Source: Lumbricus terrestris | Lineage: Eukaryota; Annelida; Clitellata; Crassiclitellata; Lumbricidae | Assembly (NCBI GenBank): GCA_949752735.1 | Contig: OX457041.1 | Coordinates: 26,106,076 to 26,170,075 of the forward strand | Direction: 5' to 3' | DNA length: 64,000 nt | Part shown: positions 37,901 to 53,341 of the stretch, piece after piece | Numbering within the stretch: position 1 is the stretch's first letter | Layout of the letters: each line of letters opens with the position of its first letter | Position numbers and translations under genes: made by a program | The notes under the pieces: model-generated | Databases searched by the model: none | What the model saw: the letters and a program-made list of their open reading frames with translations, nothing else | What the model was told of the DNA's origin: nothing

Positions 37901-40900
37901 AAACCTCGATTTGTTTTTTGATTTTCTATCTTTGATCTGCAGCTTTTTGTGAGGCATATATTTACTTACATGTGTCTGCTTGTAGACGTTTGCGTATACA
38001 TGTATGACATTGTAGGTATATTGTGTGTGTATATATATTATATATGTATGTGTGTTTGTGCATATATGTATATGCAAACATGTATGGTTTTTATGTGCAT
38101 AATTAAGAATCCGACAAAGATGGACTGTTTTACCGTGAATGGAGCTTATTTTTCCTGCGTTTTTAAGCATGAAACTTACAATCATTTTAGTCTTATTTTA
38201 TGCATTTTTTAACAAGAAACTTACAATCATTAAATTAATAGTCAATTTATGTCTGTGTTCAAGTCTCAGAAATTACATCGCAATTATTTTGTCTCACCTC
38301 TTCTCATTGTGTGTTCGAGCTGTTGATATTATTAGAAAGGGCCTGTTTTGCTACCATGGAAAATAATGGCCCTATTTAAAATGCACTTGGTGGGGAAATA
38401 TTGATATACTGCATTTTTTCCTACAGTTTGGGTTGAATCACGTGAAAATGGCAATTCATTGTTCAGCTTGGTTATAATTATTGCAATTAATTGATGATGC
38501 TGCATTCCTGCAAATATACTAGATGAGTAATTCACTTTTCTTTGCTATTGCATTTCATTAATCAATTTAAATCAGATTTGTGGTTAATAATTAAAGTTCA
38601 ATCCACCAATCAGCTGTGTAGTTTAATGAATTAATCAAATCATTTTATTTTGGATCATCTACCAGTTATTAATGGTTCTGCGTCAGTGATTAAGTTCTGC
38701 AGTTTGAAGAACGTTGATATTGACTATTTTTTTGCGTTTGTTTTGTTTCATATTTATTTATGACCAGTATGTAAAGGAGGTACATGTATGCGTATTTGCC
38801 TTTGTAAAGCACCTTTCATGGACTCCTCAAGTGTGCTGTGAATGTGGTTTTCTAAGGGATATTACTGAATCGTGTGTCAAGAACCATTGGACTTTGACAC
38901 TGCGACCATTTCCAAGGGGAAAATCTGCTCCTCATGTTTTTATGGTGCAAGTACTCCACCGGTTGGATTGGAAAGAAAGGCTGTGGAAATTCTCTTCTGA
39001 TTCCCAGGATCTTCCACTTTACCTGTCCACAAAGGTGTTCTCTGAAAGATGTGGAATACCCCCCCACACACATACACACACACGTGTATTTATATATGCA
39101 CACTTACAAAGGTGGCTTATATATGGATGTCTTTAAGTGGCTAACATTCACAATAGGATATTAAAATCTGTGTGTTTGTGCGTGCGTGCGTGCGTGCGTG
39201 CGTGCATGCACGAGCGCACCTTCTGGCCTCTATAATTTATATGTATGTAAGTGGCTTTTATTTTACAATGAATAAATGTTTTATTTACTTATATGCCTAT
39301 ATCAACATTTGAAGTGCTTATAGAACTGATAAGTAAGTGTGTGTGTGTGTGTGTGTGTGTGTGTTGGTCCAAGTGGTTTTTATATTGCATTTTTATATGA
39401 ATATCTATCTTCAACAGATTATTAATTGTGCATTTTCGTGTATATGCACGAATACATTGGTACACACTGATGCACACATTGGTCTGTTTTGATAGACCAC
39501 ATGCTGAGAGAATGTGACATAATAACTTGATGTATTATGTGCGCGTGACTGATACCTCCTTGACGTAGTGTTCAAGTGTTTTCATTACGGCCCACGATAA
39601 GCATGCTGGGTTTTTTTGCAATTTGAAACAAAGAAGCATTTGGATCTTGGGCTGAGCTGAAATTGTTCCGGATTATGTCGGTTGCCATTCAGGATTTCAC
39701 TGTAAGTTTCTGTTTGTGGAATTAAACTTCTTCAGATGTTTGGAATGTTGCAACCAACAAACTGAAAGCATTTATATAACGATTCTTTTACTTTGTAAAT
39801 TTACTTTTGCTTTTTATCTTTTACTCTGAAAATACGTTCTTCGTATGTATCTGGCTATTCATATATAAGTATATATTTTACAATATATGCATATTTAATG
39901 TGTGTAGATATGCATATATTTGCATATATATATCACATTTGAAGAACCCCTCTCTCAGGTGTAAAATCTATTGTATGCGATTTGTATTTATAGACTTTTC
40001 TGTTGGTGTTTGTTGCACTTATTTTCTGTTCTGCTTTCTGGTACTTTCCGGTTCACCGTTCTCCAATTGGTTCAAGCTTTATGAGATAGCTTGTGCAGGA
40101 ATTTACTTGCTCTTCAGGTTTTCAAGAACATCTTAAAGGTACATAGACTCTGAGATTTAGAGTTTCCTGATGTAGGGAGCACTACCATGGTTGGAGCCCC
40201 ACAATTTGTATCGCTAATGGAGGTGGCATTTGAAAAATTGTTAGATACAATCTTACATTACACTACATTGCAGAAGATTTAGATTACATTTTCGTTTAAC
40301 ATATTCAATGGTACTGCAATCAATATTGTATTGCGGTTGAGAGTGTAGACATATTGATCGCAATTTGTGCCTAGTAAATGTTTTCCTTCACATTAAGTTG
40401 TGCTGGGTTTCATCATGTGACATGACTCTTGTCTGGATTGTAATTGTATTGGATATTTATATATGACCTCTGCAAGAAAATTCTGCAGCAGTGCTTCCGA
40501 CCTGGTGCCACAAGGCAACAGTTGAATTAAATTGTCTTCAACTGCAGAGGTGAAATAGAGGCAGAGAAAAATACAGAGTTTCATATTGTGGAGCAGTTTT
40601 GATATAAAATGGATCCAGCCACTAGACATCAAGTACTACTGCTGTAATTTTGATAAACATTGTACATGTAATTTGTAACGAATGTGTTCATTTCTGTTTG
40701 CACTTAAAAAGCTCGATTGGAAAATAACTTAACAATTAGAAAATTGTTGTATGGCAAAAATAATTGTAATATCAAATTAGTGTGGGTTGAAAATTAGACA
40801 AAATGACAGGTTAAAACAAGATTACCAGGTAATGATAAATGTCAAAATACTGGATGTTGGCGAAGTTCAGGCTTAAGACGAACTAACAACAGCATCCGAA

Positions 40901-41562
40901 AATTACGAAAAACTTCTTTATTCATTCAAGTATTTTTATTGCACCTCTTCAAGAAAACTACTCAGATGTGCTCTTTATGCTTAAGAATTTGAAGTTTTGC
41001 CAGGATCTGAGTTGCTGTACTGTTAATTTATACTTTCTATTAGAGTGTGACATCACACTGTTCTAACGTTTGAAGTATATTATATTTTTTGTTTGCAATA
41101 TTACCCTACAGTGTTCAACTTATTTTGTAATTTTTTTCGTAATTTGTTTAAATTACATGAATTGTATTTTCAACGGAAAGTCAGTGAGTGTGTTCAGTTC
41201 AGTAGAGATGAGCTTTTCGTAGAATTACGCGATGTTTTCTTTACAAGTTTATGTTTAATGGAACTTTGTTGTCTGTGAACAGGCACCATCTAGTGTTCTT
41301 GAATCTTCTTCCTAACATATTAGAAGGTGTTGACTGTTCTTTACAGCATCAGGGTGTTTAAATTCTGCTGCATAAATGAAGTTGATATTTATGTTTCATG
41401 ATGGGTGTATTGAAGACAGTAGCAATCCACATGATTTTTCTCATTATTCACTTTATTTGATTGATTTTCTCTTTCAAAGAAGAAGAGCAAGGGTGGGGCT
41501 ACTAATGTGCTGCTTGAGCTCAGATATCAGAATTTCTGAGGAATTACCTTGAAGATATGATT
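34915..41562. other. Non-coding: 3' UTR and intergenic
   Basis: The first part is probably the 3' UTR of the zinc-finger gene. No reading frame beyond chance length shows family features. Small repeats: (AATC)n near 36862-36888, AT/GT runs near 38020-38050, (GTGC)n at 39177-39208, (GT)n at 39337-39363. An AATAAA lies near 39270. Confidence 0.5.
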
Positions 41563-42758
41563 GGGGTCATTGCATAATTATGTAACGCTCGAGGGTGGGT
41601 GGGTGGGGTCAGCGGCGCCCGCATAATTTTTTTCTTGTACGCACAGAAATTTTCGATGGAGGGGGAACAGGGAAAAAAATTTCGTCAAAGTCGCCGAAAA
41701 AACTGATGACCTTTTTTTTAGTCATCAGCCAAAATATCCCCCAAAAACATACCTTTTCCATCCGCCGAAAAAACTGATGACCTTTTTTTGTCATCAGCCA
41801 AAATTTTCCCAAAACACATACCTTTTCCATCCGCCGAAAAAAACTGATGACCTTTTTTTTTAGTCATCGCGCTGTACGCACTTGCGTGCGTACGCCTGCG
41901 GGCGCCGCTGGGTGGGGTCATTCAAAACGTTATGTGGGTGGGTGTGGGGAGCTGAACATTACATAATGCCCTTGCGAAATAATAAGTTATAAATTAAATT
42001 TAAATGCACATCAAAAGACACTTTAGACATGATGTTTAATATACTGTAACGGTGCAATCGAAGTTCAGACTTATTTGAATATTATCTGGTAATGATGGAA
42101 GGGTAAATAACATATGCGCTACATACATTTACACTGTTTTAGTACAGCAGGGATACAACGTAGTGTCTAAATTTTGATCATCACGTCGTTTCGAGTGCGT
42201 CGCGTTGTCACTTCAGCCGACGATAATAAACACAAATTTAATATTTTATTGATAATTGAATATTCTGTATCTGTAAAATTTACATTGCGATGCGAACTGC
42301 AATTTTTTAATACTACGTTTAAATTGCAGCAGTATTTGTATTAACAACTTAACAATTTTCGAAGCCCATAAATTAATTCATTTTACTTTAGATTAATATT
42401 ATTAATAAAAAAAAATTCATTTCACTGCAGTTTGTTTTGCTCTCAACATAAGATTTAGGAAAAACCATTGTATTTTCAATCATGAAGTCCTGTCATTTAT
42501 ATAAATAAAACGTTCTGTTTTTTTTAACCTATTATCAAATTCTATTTCACATGCTATTATTAAATTTGCGATGAAATATGGATTATAATTACCCGTTTAC
42601 ACAGGCTTACAGTAGACATAAATCTTAACTGATTTTTCGTTACGCATCGCTGGGGATTGGGTGGTGGGTGGGTAAATTGAAACATTACGAAGCGTTACAG
42701 GGGTGTGGATGTGTCAAAGACGGTCATTTTCGGCGTTGCATAATTATGCAATGACACC
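41563..42758. mobile_element. Non-autonomous DNA transposon, 1.2 kb, with ~26-bp TIRs
   Basis: The left end GGGGTCATTGCATAATTATG is mirrored at the right (42733-42758); the reverse complement there reads GGTGTCATTGCATAATTATG, and the match continues through YAACGC. Both ends run into GGGTGGG-rich stretches. There is no ORF. No clear target duplication is visible, so the superfamily is open. A younger MITE (41610-41910) is nested near its left end. Confidence 0.6.
41610..41910. mobile_element. MITE, hAT-like, 301 bp, with internal ~78-bp tandem repeat
   Basis: The left end CAGCGGCGCCCGCA is exactly mirrored at the right (TGCGGGCGCCGCTG ending at 41910). The flanking 8-mers are both GGTGGGGT (41602-41609, 41911-41918). 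The interior holds three tandem units containing CCGCCGAAAAAACTGATGACC-like sequence. The target site is low-complexity, which weakens the duplication slightly. Confidence 0.75.
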
Positions 42759-44178
42759 TTACTCATTTATCTGTAGCAAACTATTCTTGCATCCTGAATG
42801 ATTCATAATGACATGCTCTGTTCAACATCATGAAGAGATGTTATGCACAGTTTCTGAAACTGCAGGTCAACATGAACTTCTGGTTTTTTTATAGCATCTC
42901 TTAATTAAGAGTATCCTAAAGGTACAGAGACTGAGACTTGGAGTTCCTTACCATGTGCTTTTCGTTATCAACTTGACCTGTTTAGATGATCAACTAAAAG
43001 TTGACAGAGTTTACAGTGCTTTTGAGAGGTCCTTAAATGGCACTTATGTTGTGTATTTTGATGTGTATATTATACATGCATACATACATACAATCATACA
43101 TAAATACATACATACATATTACATATATACATACATAATACCAGTACATACATATATATTACATACATACCGATACATACATATACGTACATACACATTT
43201 ATTTATTTTTCTTGACATTTTGACACTTTTTTGAAAGTGTTTTGCCAACGTTTCCTGATGTCAGGTGATATTTGGTGCCAATTCTGTGTTGTTTTCTGGC
43301 AGAAAACTGTCAGATGTTGAATGTTTCGTGGCTTCGAGGAATAAGTTTCCAATGTATTGTTAGATAAACAGTTTGTCAATTGGCTGTATATTGGCAGAAA
43401 GCGCTGACGGTTTTGTAGATGGTTTCTCGATGTATTGCTCGTCTGTCATGACAATTAGTTTACGTACGGAGACAGTAACTCTGTCATTGTTCTCACTCTG
43501 AATACATGGAAATGATTTTCCATAATGGAGATGATTTTCCATGATGGAGATGATTTCCCATGATGGAGATGATTTTCTATGATGGAGATGATTTTCCATG
43601 ATGGAGATGATTTTCCATGATGGAGATGATTTTCCATGGTGGAGATGATTTTCCATGGTGATGATTTTCCATGATGGAGATGATTTTCCATGTAGTGTCA
43701 GTTTGTAAGTTACAATTTTTTGTGAAAGAGCCCCTGCAATTTTAGTCACGTTCTGAAGCAGTGTCTTAAAGAATACTCACATTTTAAACTTGCTGTTGTA
43801 CGTAGCACTACAAGCAATCAATGACATGTGCTAGTAGCAATTAAATGAACTTAGCCAATCAACCAATCAGCTAATCAATCAGCAAATCAATTGGCAAATC
43901 AATCAGGTGATGGATGATTAGTCATCACTTAGAAGTCTAGGCTGTTCCTAGAAATCTTCCATTTGTGATCCGAGATGTATCTTCCGCCAAAGGCAGAGTT
44001 GGAACCACTGGAAAAGGACTAAGGACTGGGTGGCAGAAGAAGGAAAATGTATTGGTGATATTCTGGATTCAAAATAATCTTAGCCATTGGCTGATTGTGA
44101 AGTTCCAATTTCTCCTACGAATTACTCCATATACATATTTAGTATGTGTCATTTCAATGCTAGTTGGGTATTATATAA

Positions 44179-44227
<49 letters not shown>

Positions 44228-44735
44228 GCAGATATAGACAGATATATTGATGTTTGATGGAAAAAATGCATTGAGACATATTGGAATGTATGTAACCTAT
44301 AATAGAGTTGGATTTGATTTGTAAATAGTTTGCAGTAGTTGTTTAGCTGTGTATTTAGAACCAGTTTGTGTGTAAGTGCATTTAGAGTCGTCGCTATGTT
44401 CCTGAGTTATAACTGCACTTTGGTGTGTGACAATTTCGATTGGTAGGCGGCAGCACTGTACGTCAACGCGCGATTCACGACCAAACGATATTATTAAAGC
44501 TGAGTCTAATGTCTTCTGTTACATTGCGGCCTTGTTTCTTTGTCTCTTTGTCCATTTAATGATATATAAGCGCAATTGCATTGCAAAAGATCTTAATTAT
44601 GAAAGGTATCTGGCCATGTTATGAGGTAACCCCTCTCTGGCGCCATATGAATGCGTTCAAGAACAAGGTATCTGGCGATTGTATCAGTTCATGGAAAGTA
44701 TCTGGAAATGAATGTATGTATATATGTGCACTTGT
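42759..44735. other. Non-coding with simple repeats
   Basis: No gene is seen. It contains a (CATA)n array at about 43074-43200, a 19-bp minisatellite at 43512-43691, several CAATCA words at 43850-43915 and an (AT)n array at about 44166-44226. Confidence 0.6.
43512..43691. repeat. 19-bp minisatellite
   Basis: About nine to ten units of GATGATTTTCCATGATGGA with few substitutions and one shortened unit. There are no spacers. Confidence 0.9.
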
Positions 44736-45092
44736 TATGGCGCCCCTTCACGCTGCCTACTCCGAGGCGCTCCCGACTACAGAGCGGACACTGCAACGGA
44801 GTTTCACGCCGAAGCGCTGAGCAATAATTGCGAGTGAAGGACTTGCCCAAGGTCCCTACGCGGCGACTTGAGATGTATTCGAACCTGGAACCCTTCAGCT
44901 GCAAGCATAGGCGCAATCACGTCCTAAAAGTTGGGGGGGACCATAATGAATCACGTCCTAAAAGTTGGGGGGACCATAATAATAAAGTTAGGGGACCACT
45001 CAAAAGTTGGGGGACGCGTCCCGTGGGTCCCATAGGGTGGTTGCGCCTATGGCTGCAAGGCGACTAACATACCCACTACACCACCGTGCCCA
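44736..45092 (-). mobile_element. tRNA-derived SINE split by a MITE
   Basis: The minus strand starts near 45091 with GGGCACGGTGGTGTAGTGGG (A-box-like) and continues to GGTTCGAATAC (B-box) and then ACCTTGGGCAAGTCC, a body motif common in animal tRNA-SINEs. The tRNA-like part is interrupted by a 146-bp MITE. The 3' boundary is approximate. Confidence 0.65.
44906..45051. mobile_element. MITE, 146 bp, 8-bp target duplication, inside the SINE
   Basis: It begins CATAGGCGCAA and ends TTGCGCCTATG. Flanks are a perfect 8-bp duplication GCTGCAAG (44898-44905, 45052-45059). Removing the element plus one target copy restores the tRNA-like sequence of the host SINE, which confirms the boundaries. The interior has two repeats of TCACGTCCTAAAAGTTGGGG. 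Confidence 0.85.
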
Positions 45093-47849
<2,757 letters not shown>

Positions 47850-48085
47850 TGCCTTTATGATTTTACCTAAGAAAACTCAAGGGAAGGACATCAACCCCAT
47901 GTCATCAATCCAGCTTCCATTTAGGCTGTCAATCTGGAATGACCTTTCAAAGCTTCATTTACTACATCTCACCAGTAAACTTTGTTCATAAATCTATCTT
48001 GTTTTTTTCGCCGTGGCTGGGCTGGGAGCGCCTCTGAGTAGAATTTAAAGGGCGCTTTATAAATTCATAGAATGAATGAATAAAG
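47850..48085 (+). mobile_element. LINE 3' tail
   Basis: A degenerate frame with IWNDLSKLH is followed by GCTGGGCTGGGAGCGCCTC, then GGGCGCTTTATAAATTCA and GAAT repeats. This is a typical non-LTR 3' end; the body is missing. Confidence 0.5.
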
Positions 48086-48688
48086 AATGCACCTTTTCTT
48101 CTAGCCAGTGGCGGCGCCAGCAATACAATTTCAGCAGGTCTCATTTAAGTCATGGGAGTAATACAGCACGTGGAAGAATCTAAGTCATGTTAAATTTTTA
48201 TTCCTCTGCATAACATAAATACAGGTCGTTTTGCTTAGTTACATCATTTTCCACCAACTAAGAACATTTAATCCAATACAAGTTTAGCACAATACTTATA
48301 ACCATTTCAGTTCTAATAGCAACTCGTACATACAAATCATTAGGAACAAAGTCTTACAAAAAGCTATCATTGGCTGAGTTACTGATATTCACAGAATGAT
48401 GTTCAAAGCCAATGCTAAAGCGTACAGGTGCAGGCATATGCAACATACATGCAATGAAATTGAATGTTCCTCTATTTTTAAAGTGCATATAATAAAATGT
48501 TCCACTAAGAATGTAAAATGTGTGACAGTCACAAACGATGGCAACATGTTGATGATGACAAATATACAGAAGCCCTTGAGATTTCACAGTATGCACACAA
48601 AAAATGTTCAATAAACCATATAGACCACGGGCAGCTTGCCACTGCTCTGCAACTTTGGGGTGAATAACGATGTTCAAGTTTTAGGATG

Positions 48689-51462
48689 CTAAATATGTTT
48701 AAGCTTAATAATTTTTCGTCTTTTCTTTGTAGAAATTGCTTTATTTACAGACAAATTTTGATCCAGAATCTGCGGCAGTTCGTAGTGCAATCTGGTAGTA
48801 ATATACACAGTTAAAAAAATTTCATGAACTAAGGGGCAAAGAGAACTTTTCAAGTGCAGCTGACAAGACGTAACAATTTTCTGTTTGATACGTTGCAGCA
48901 CACGAGGTAGGTGAACATGCCTAGTGAGACTCATCATGAACTGTGACTCCACATCACACAGATATCGAAGCATCTCTGGCTTTGGAATCCTAAGTTTGCC
49001 AAAATCACCAGGATAAAGGGCTTTAAAACGAACGTAAATACAATGTTGGATTCGTAGGAAGTGCATTGTTATCACACAAAGAGTCTAGACAGGTGGCACA
49101 TGGATGCACCATGTGAACCCTTTTTGCAACATACCCACCAATATATGCCATGGCATTAAGAGTGGCCAAATCATAAACCTGAGTAACATGAAGGTTACTT
49201 GCAAATACATTAGATGCTGAAGAACATGCAATAACTGGTTCATTTGTTGGCACCAAATCTCCAACTTCTTTCACAGGGGAGTTTGCTAATTTATGAAGAC
49301 AAAGTAAAATTTCATCGTCATTACTCTCACAGTTTCCATTAGCATAACTTGACAAGAGATTATTTGCTATACCCTGGCGCATTGCACTACGAAATTTACC
49401 CGCTGACGGATTATCACTAAATCCACCTTTCTGCCGAATGGATGCAAAGTAGCTTTCAAGGCAATCCTGATTTAATCTACGAGGCATCATAAATTTCAAG
49501 TCTGGTTTGACTGCTTCCCATAATGCAGCAGAGCGGAGAGAGATAGTCTCCAGCCATCAACGCAATAAATTTTTGTTTTCGATCCAATAAATTTCCAATG
49601 AGAAAACCAACTTATGCAGTCTTGCCAGAATTTTACATGGAAAGAAGTGGCTGTCAGTGGACGTCGAGTAATTTTTACATCCTTGAAATTTACACCATTG
49701 CAGGAATCAAATAATTTATCCATGCGTTCCACAAGTTCAGCTGTGACAATAGCATCACTAGGCAGCAAGTCACCTGGAAGAACACCTTAGCTGACATTGA
49801 AGAAACTGTAAAGGACTGCATATCATATGACTTAGCTACTTAGATGCAGCCTTAATAATTTCATTCATTGACATGGAATTGTCTATTTTCTTTGCACGTA
49901 GTTTTCGGACCTGTCAGATGTAGTACGAGAGGCGACGGTGAGTTCATCAGTACTGTAGATCATGCTTCCAAGAACGAACTGATTGTCCTGTAAAAACAAA
50001 CATAGGTAAAACATATAAACATATGCTACCAGACAACGTCGAGCCTTCTCGGTCGTTTCCTGAATGAATGAATGAATGAATAAAAATGCAAGCATTTACT
50101 GCTCAGCGTTCTTGTCTAAGAATCACAAGCAAGGGGTAAAAAGTGGAAGTAGAAACATTTTAAAAATATGAGTAAAAAATTACTGCAATGTAGAAAACAT
50201 CGTGTTAACAGTGTCAAATGATGCGTGGATTGTAGCATTAGTTCAAGTCAAGCTATGGGTTTACCAGAGATCTTTTCAATTAATATTTTTATTGTCGCAA
50301 TGAGCACTACAATGGGATATATAATTGCAAGCACTTTATGTTCATCCACATGGCACATTCAAACAATTTAAATTCATTCTGAATTCAATGCTAGATGTAG
50401 ATTAGTAAACTTTCTAAAATAATATAAAATTTGAAATATAAACAATGTGTTTGAAGCATTTCAAGGATCTATGAGCTAACGCAAAAAGCCTGTTTGGGCA
50501 GTTTTTCACGGTTAAACTTTGAGTTCAACTTTTTAATTTTCAATTAAATGAGAATTAAATTGAGAAATAAGTAAAATGCTATTATAGGAATATGTTTTAA
50601 TTATTGAAACAAACCGCCAATTACAAATAGCCTTCTAAGTCTTTGTGTTATAATTAAAGGTCGGTTTTTGCACTCGCCATTTCAGTTAACGGTCCGCGAG
50701 CTTCAGCCAAAAATTATTGCCGGTCCGTGGCCTGCAGAAGTTTGAGAACCACTGTACTAGGATGCTGAAACTAAACTAGATATCAGATTTAGATTTTAAA
50801 TACTAAAACAAATTGCAAACAAGTCCTACAAAATTGTATTTCTAACCTGGTGGTGTTGAAACATCTGCACGTGGCTTTCGAGGTAGAGATGGCTTTCGAG
50901 GCAGTGGTAGCTTGCGACACGACTGAAGTCTCTTGGGTAGATTTGGAACATTGAACAGTGTTGGTGGCACTGCATTCCACACCAAGCTGTCTCGCCTTTG
51001 GCTTTTCATGAATTGACTCTCCTCAAAGTGGTCGGCACACAGTCCACAGCTTTCAGATAAATACGCTGCAGAGCGTTTCACTAGATCCTGACGTCGCATA
51101 ATTGTACTCATCGCCTGCATCTGCCAAACACATGTAGCAATGCAAATTGTTACCTCTGAATTACTTATCATTTGCTTTAATTTATTACTCGGCGAAGTTA
51201 CGGGAAAACAAAACAGATGTATGACTTTTCGAATCAATGTCAGACACGATTGACCGAATGTACACACAGAGTTATACAGCCGAATTCGTTCGCAATGCCG
51301 ACCGCATGTTTATGCGATTTAGATTACTTAACCAAGCAAATTTCAAGCAATAACTAAAATCATAGCATCATTTACCTTTCTTCGTTTTTTTGGAAACCGA
51401 AATAAAGACAATCCAGGATTTTTCTTCCTCGAAATCTTACAATTAATCGATGAACACCACAT
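48689..51462 (-). pseudogene. P-element-type (THAP) transposase, decayed
   Basis: A minus-strand remnant. Exon 1 (51462-51376, ATG then donor GTAAA) encodes MWCSSINCKISRKKN...LFRFPK, the first half of a THAP zinc finger. Exon 2 (51120-50847) supplies the second half, CGLCADHF then AVPPTLF. After a gap come segments typical of the P-element transposase C-terminus: LPSDAIVTAELVERMDKLFD (about 49770), RLNQDCLESYFASIRQKGGF (about 49470), and FKALYPGDFGKLRIPKPEML with HVHLPRVLQRIKQKI (about 49020-48880). The last three blocks are in different frames, with shifts near 49500 and 49030, and most of the RNase-H-like catalytic part is not found. A truncated hAT end (CTGCAGAAGTTTGAGAACC...ACTG, ending at 50754) lies in the gap. 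Either a dead transposon or a decayed THAP9-like gene. Confidence 0.7.
51376..51462 (-). CDS. First exon of the THAP-type transposase remnant
   Basis: A 29-codon exon from ATG at 51462 to the donor AAAG|GTAAA (exon end 51376). It encodes the C-x4-C half and the FRFP motif of a THAP DNA-binding domain. It joins in phase 0 to the exon starting at 51120 after acceptor TTTGGCAG. This part looks intact although the downstream transposase is broken. Confidence 0.65.
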
Positions 51463-51777
51463 TGCGCGTGCCGAGTTTGTTGTTGTCTACGAGAGCCTTT
51501 ACGTCCGCTTCACCAGGCGGCGCGACGATCGCCTACTAAAAATAGAACTAACCAACGACACCATATATAAAACGGATATACATGCTTTTTATACAAGAAA
51601 CCTATCCTCTAATATAGAATCCTTGGATGTTGCTCTGACAGAATTTCTAGGCCTACACGTGCCAGAATTCGCCATGCTTGTGCTAGCGGATGTAGACTGC
51701 AGAGTGTTCGTCAATTGTGTCTGTATAATTATATCATAAGAGTGTTATATTATTGGTTTTAAACCTATTTGTGGATA

Positions 51778-51845
<68 letters not shown>

Positions 51846-51911
51846 AAAAATGAGCAGAGTCGAGACCATAATACGGTCCAACCAATGAGACCATTTAGGC
51901 CTACATTTTGC

Positions 51912-51942
<31 letters not shown>

Positions 51943-53290
51943 ATATCAAGGACTATATATAGGACAATTAAGTTATGTAGGCCTACATTAGTAGGCTACA
52001 GAGGCCTACATAAACACATAGACCTGCACAGGGATGGGCAGTAATTTAATTGAATAATTGAAATTGGTTATTTAAATTACAATTGTAATTGGTAATTTGT
52101 AATTTTCTGCTCTTCCTCAAAGTAATTTGTAATTCAAGTACATTTTCCCTGTAATTTGTAATTTCAATTACATTCCCCAGAATCAAATTACTTTGAATGT
52201 ATGTCAAAATTCTTTGGTAAATCATGCAATGCTTGCAGCAGTGACACATCATTATTTTAAGTTAATCTGGCTACCTGCACAGTTTGCAGACCAAACTAAA
52301 AGAAAACAGAAGTTGCCAGTCTTGCCAGTTAATCCGAAATCATAGATGATGACAGAAGGAAGTAGCAATGCTTCATAACTAATTTTTTTGCAAATTAATT
52401 TTCATCTGCTTTGTTTTGAACAATGACACTAACAGGTATGTTTATTCCTACTATATAATTTGTTTTGCCCTGTTTTTAGAGCACTTAAAATATTTAAAAC
52501 ACTTAATAACACTCAGAGTCACTAAATAGGCTAAATTCGAGTTGCCTTTATCTGAGCATTGCTTAGGACACTTAAAAAATTAGAGTCACTTTAACTTTTG
52601 ATTACAGCATAAAAAAATTTATTATGCGCATTTTTCAAAAAAGGGGATAGAATGGTTTATCCCCCCGGATAGTATAGACCGGTTAATTCCATCCGGGGGA
52701 TAGATTAATTCATCCCCCGGATAGCTTTCAGGGGGGATACTCCGTTTCGAGTCACCGGCCAGTAGGCTATCAGATAACTTGTTTGAACAGCTGCTGCTTC
52801 TTACCAAAAATTAAATATACTTTTCTTAACACAATAAATAATAATGCACATAGAAAGAAGGAAAAAGGCATGCGATTCCTGCCTGAGTTGTTTTATTCCA
52901 ATAATGTAAGCCCTAAAGTAATTTGTAATTTCATCTAATTGAAATTACGTAATTTGTAGGCCTAATTTGTAATTTGTAATTCAATTATACATTTTCTCTA
53001 GTAGGCTAATTGGCAATTTGTAATTCAATTGCATGTTGCCCTGTAATTTGCCTATTCCTGCACCGTATACAGACCTGCGTACATTGGGTCATAAGATAGC
53101 GCTATATAAATTTAAGTGAATGAATGAATGAATATGCATAATATGTTGGCCTTCATGTACAGAAGGCTATATGTAGGCCTATATATACTAGTCTATACAT
53201 ACATGCCCACATGTGTGCATGTTGGTTTTAGTGTGTGTGGGTGTTTAAAGGCACACACGTAACTATTGACAACACAATACATGCATATTA

Positions 53291-53340
<50 letters not shown>
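51463..53340. other. Non-coding, repeat-rich
   Basis: No gene is seen. It has an (AT)n array at 51779-51843 and an A/T-rich region of GTAATTTGTAATT words at 52045-53060, whose ends (CAGGGATGGGCA at 52029 and the mirror of CAGGAATAGGCA ending at 53060) look hAT-like. A second (AT)n array at 53295-53340 directly borders the Helitron-like end. Confidence 0.5.
52390..52760. mobile_element. Interspersed repeat, copy 2 (5'-truncated)
   Basis: It aligns with 17022-17388 over its whole length in the same orientation. It shares the AACAATGACACTAACAGGT block, the GGGGATAGAATGGTTTATCC block and the right terminus. The left inverted end present in copy 1 is missing here. Confidence 0.75.

Positions 53341-53341
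<1 letters not shown>

Noticed and set aside
43512..43691. CRISPR-like regular repeats
   Set aside because: Contiguous 19-bp units without spacers in an animal genome, so a minisatellite.
44870..45092. Genuine tRNA gene on the minus strand
   Set aside because: The tRNA-like part is interrupted by a MITE, the stems do not pair well, and a SINE body follows.
52029..53060. A single hAT element with CAGGGATGGGCA / CAGGAATAGGCA ends
   Set aside because: The ends are imperfect and the flanking octamers (GACCTGCA, CACCGTAT) do not match, so it was kept only as a note in the non-coding entry.
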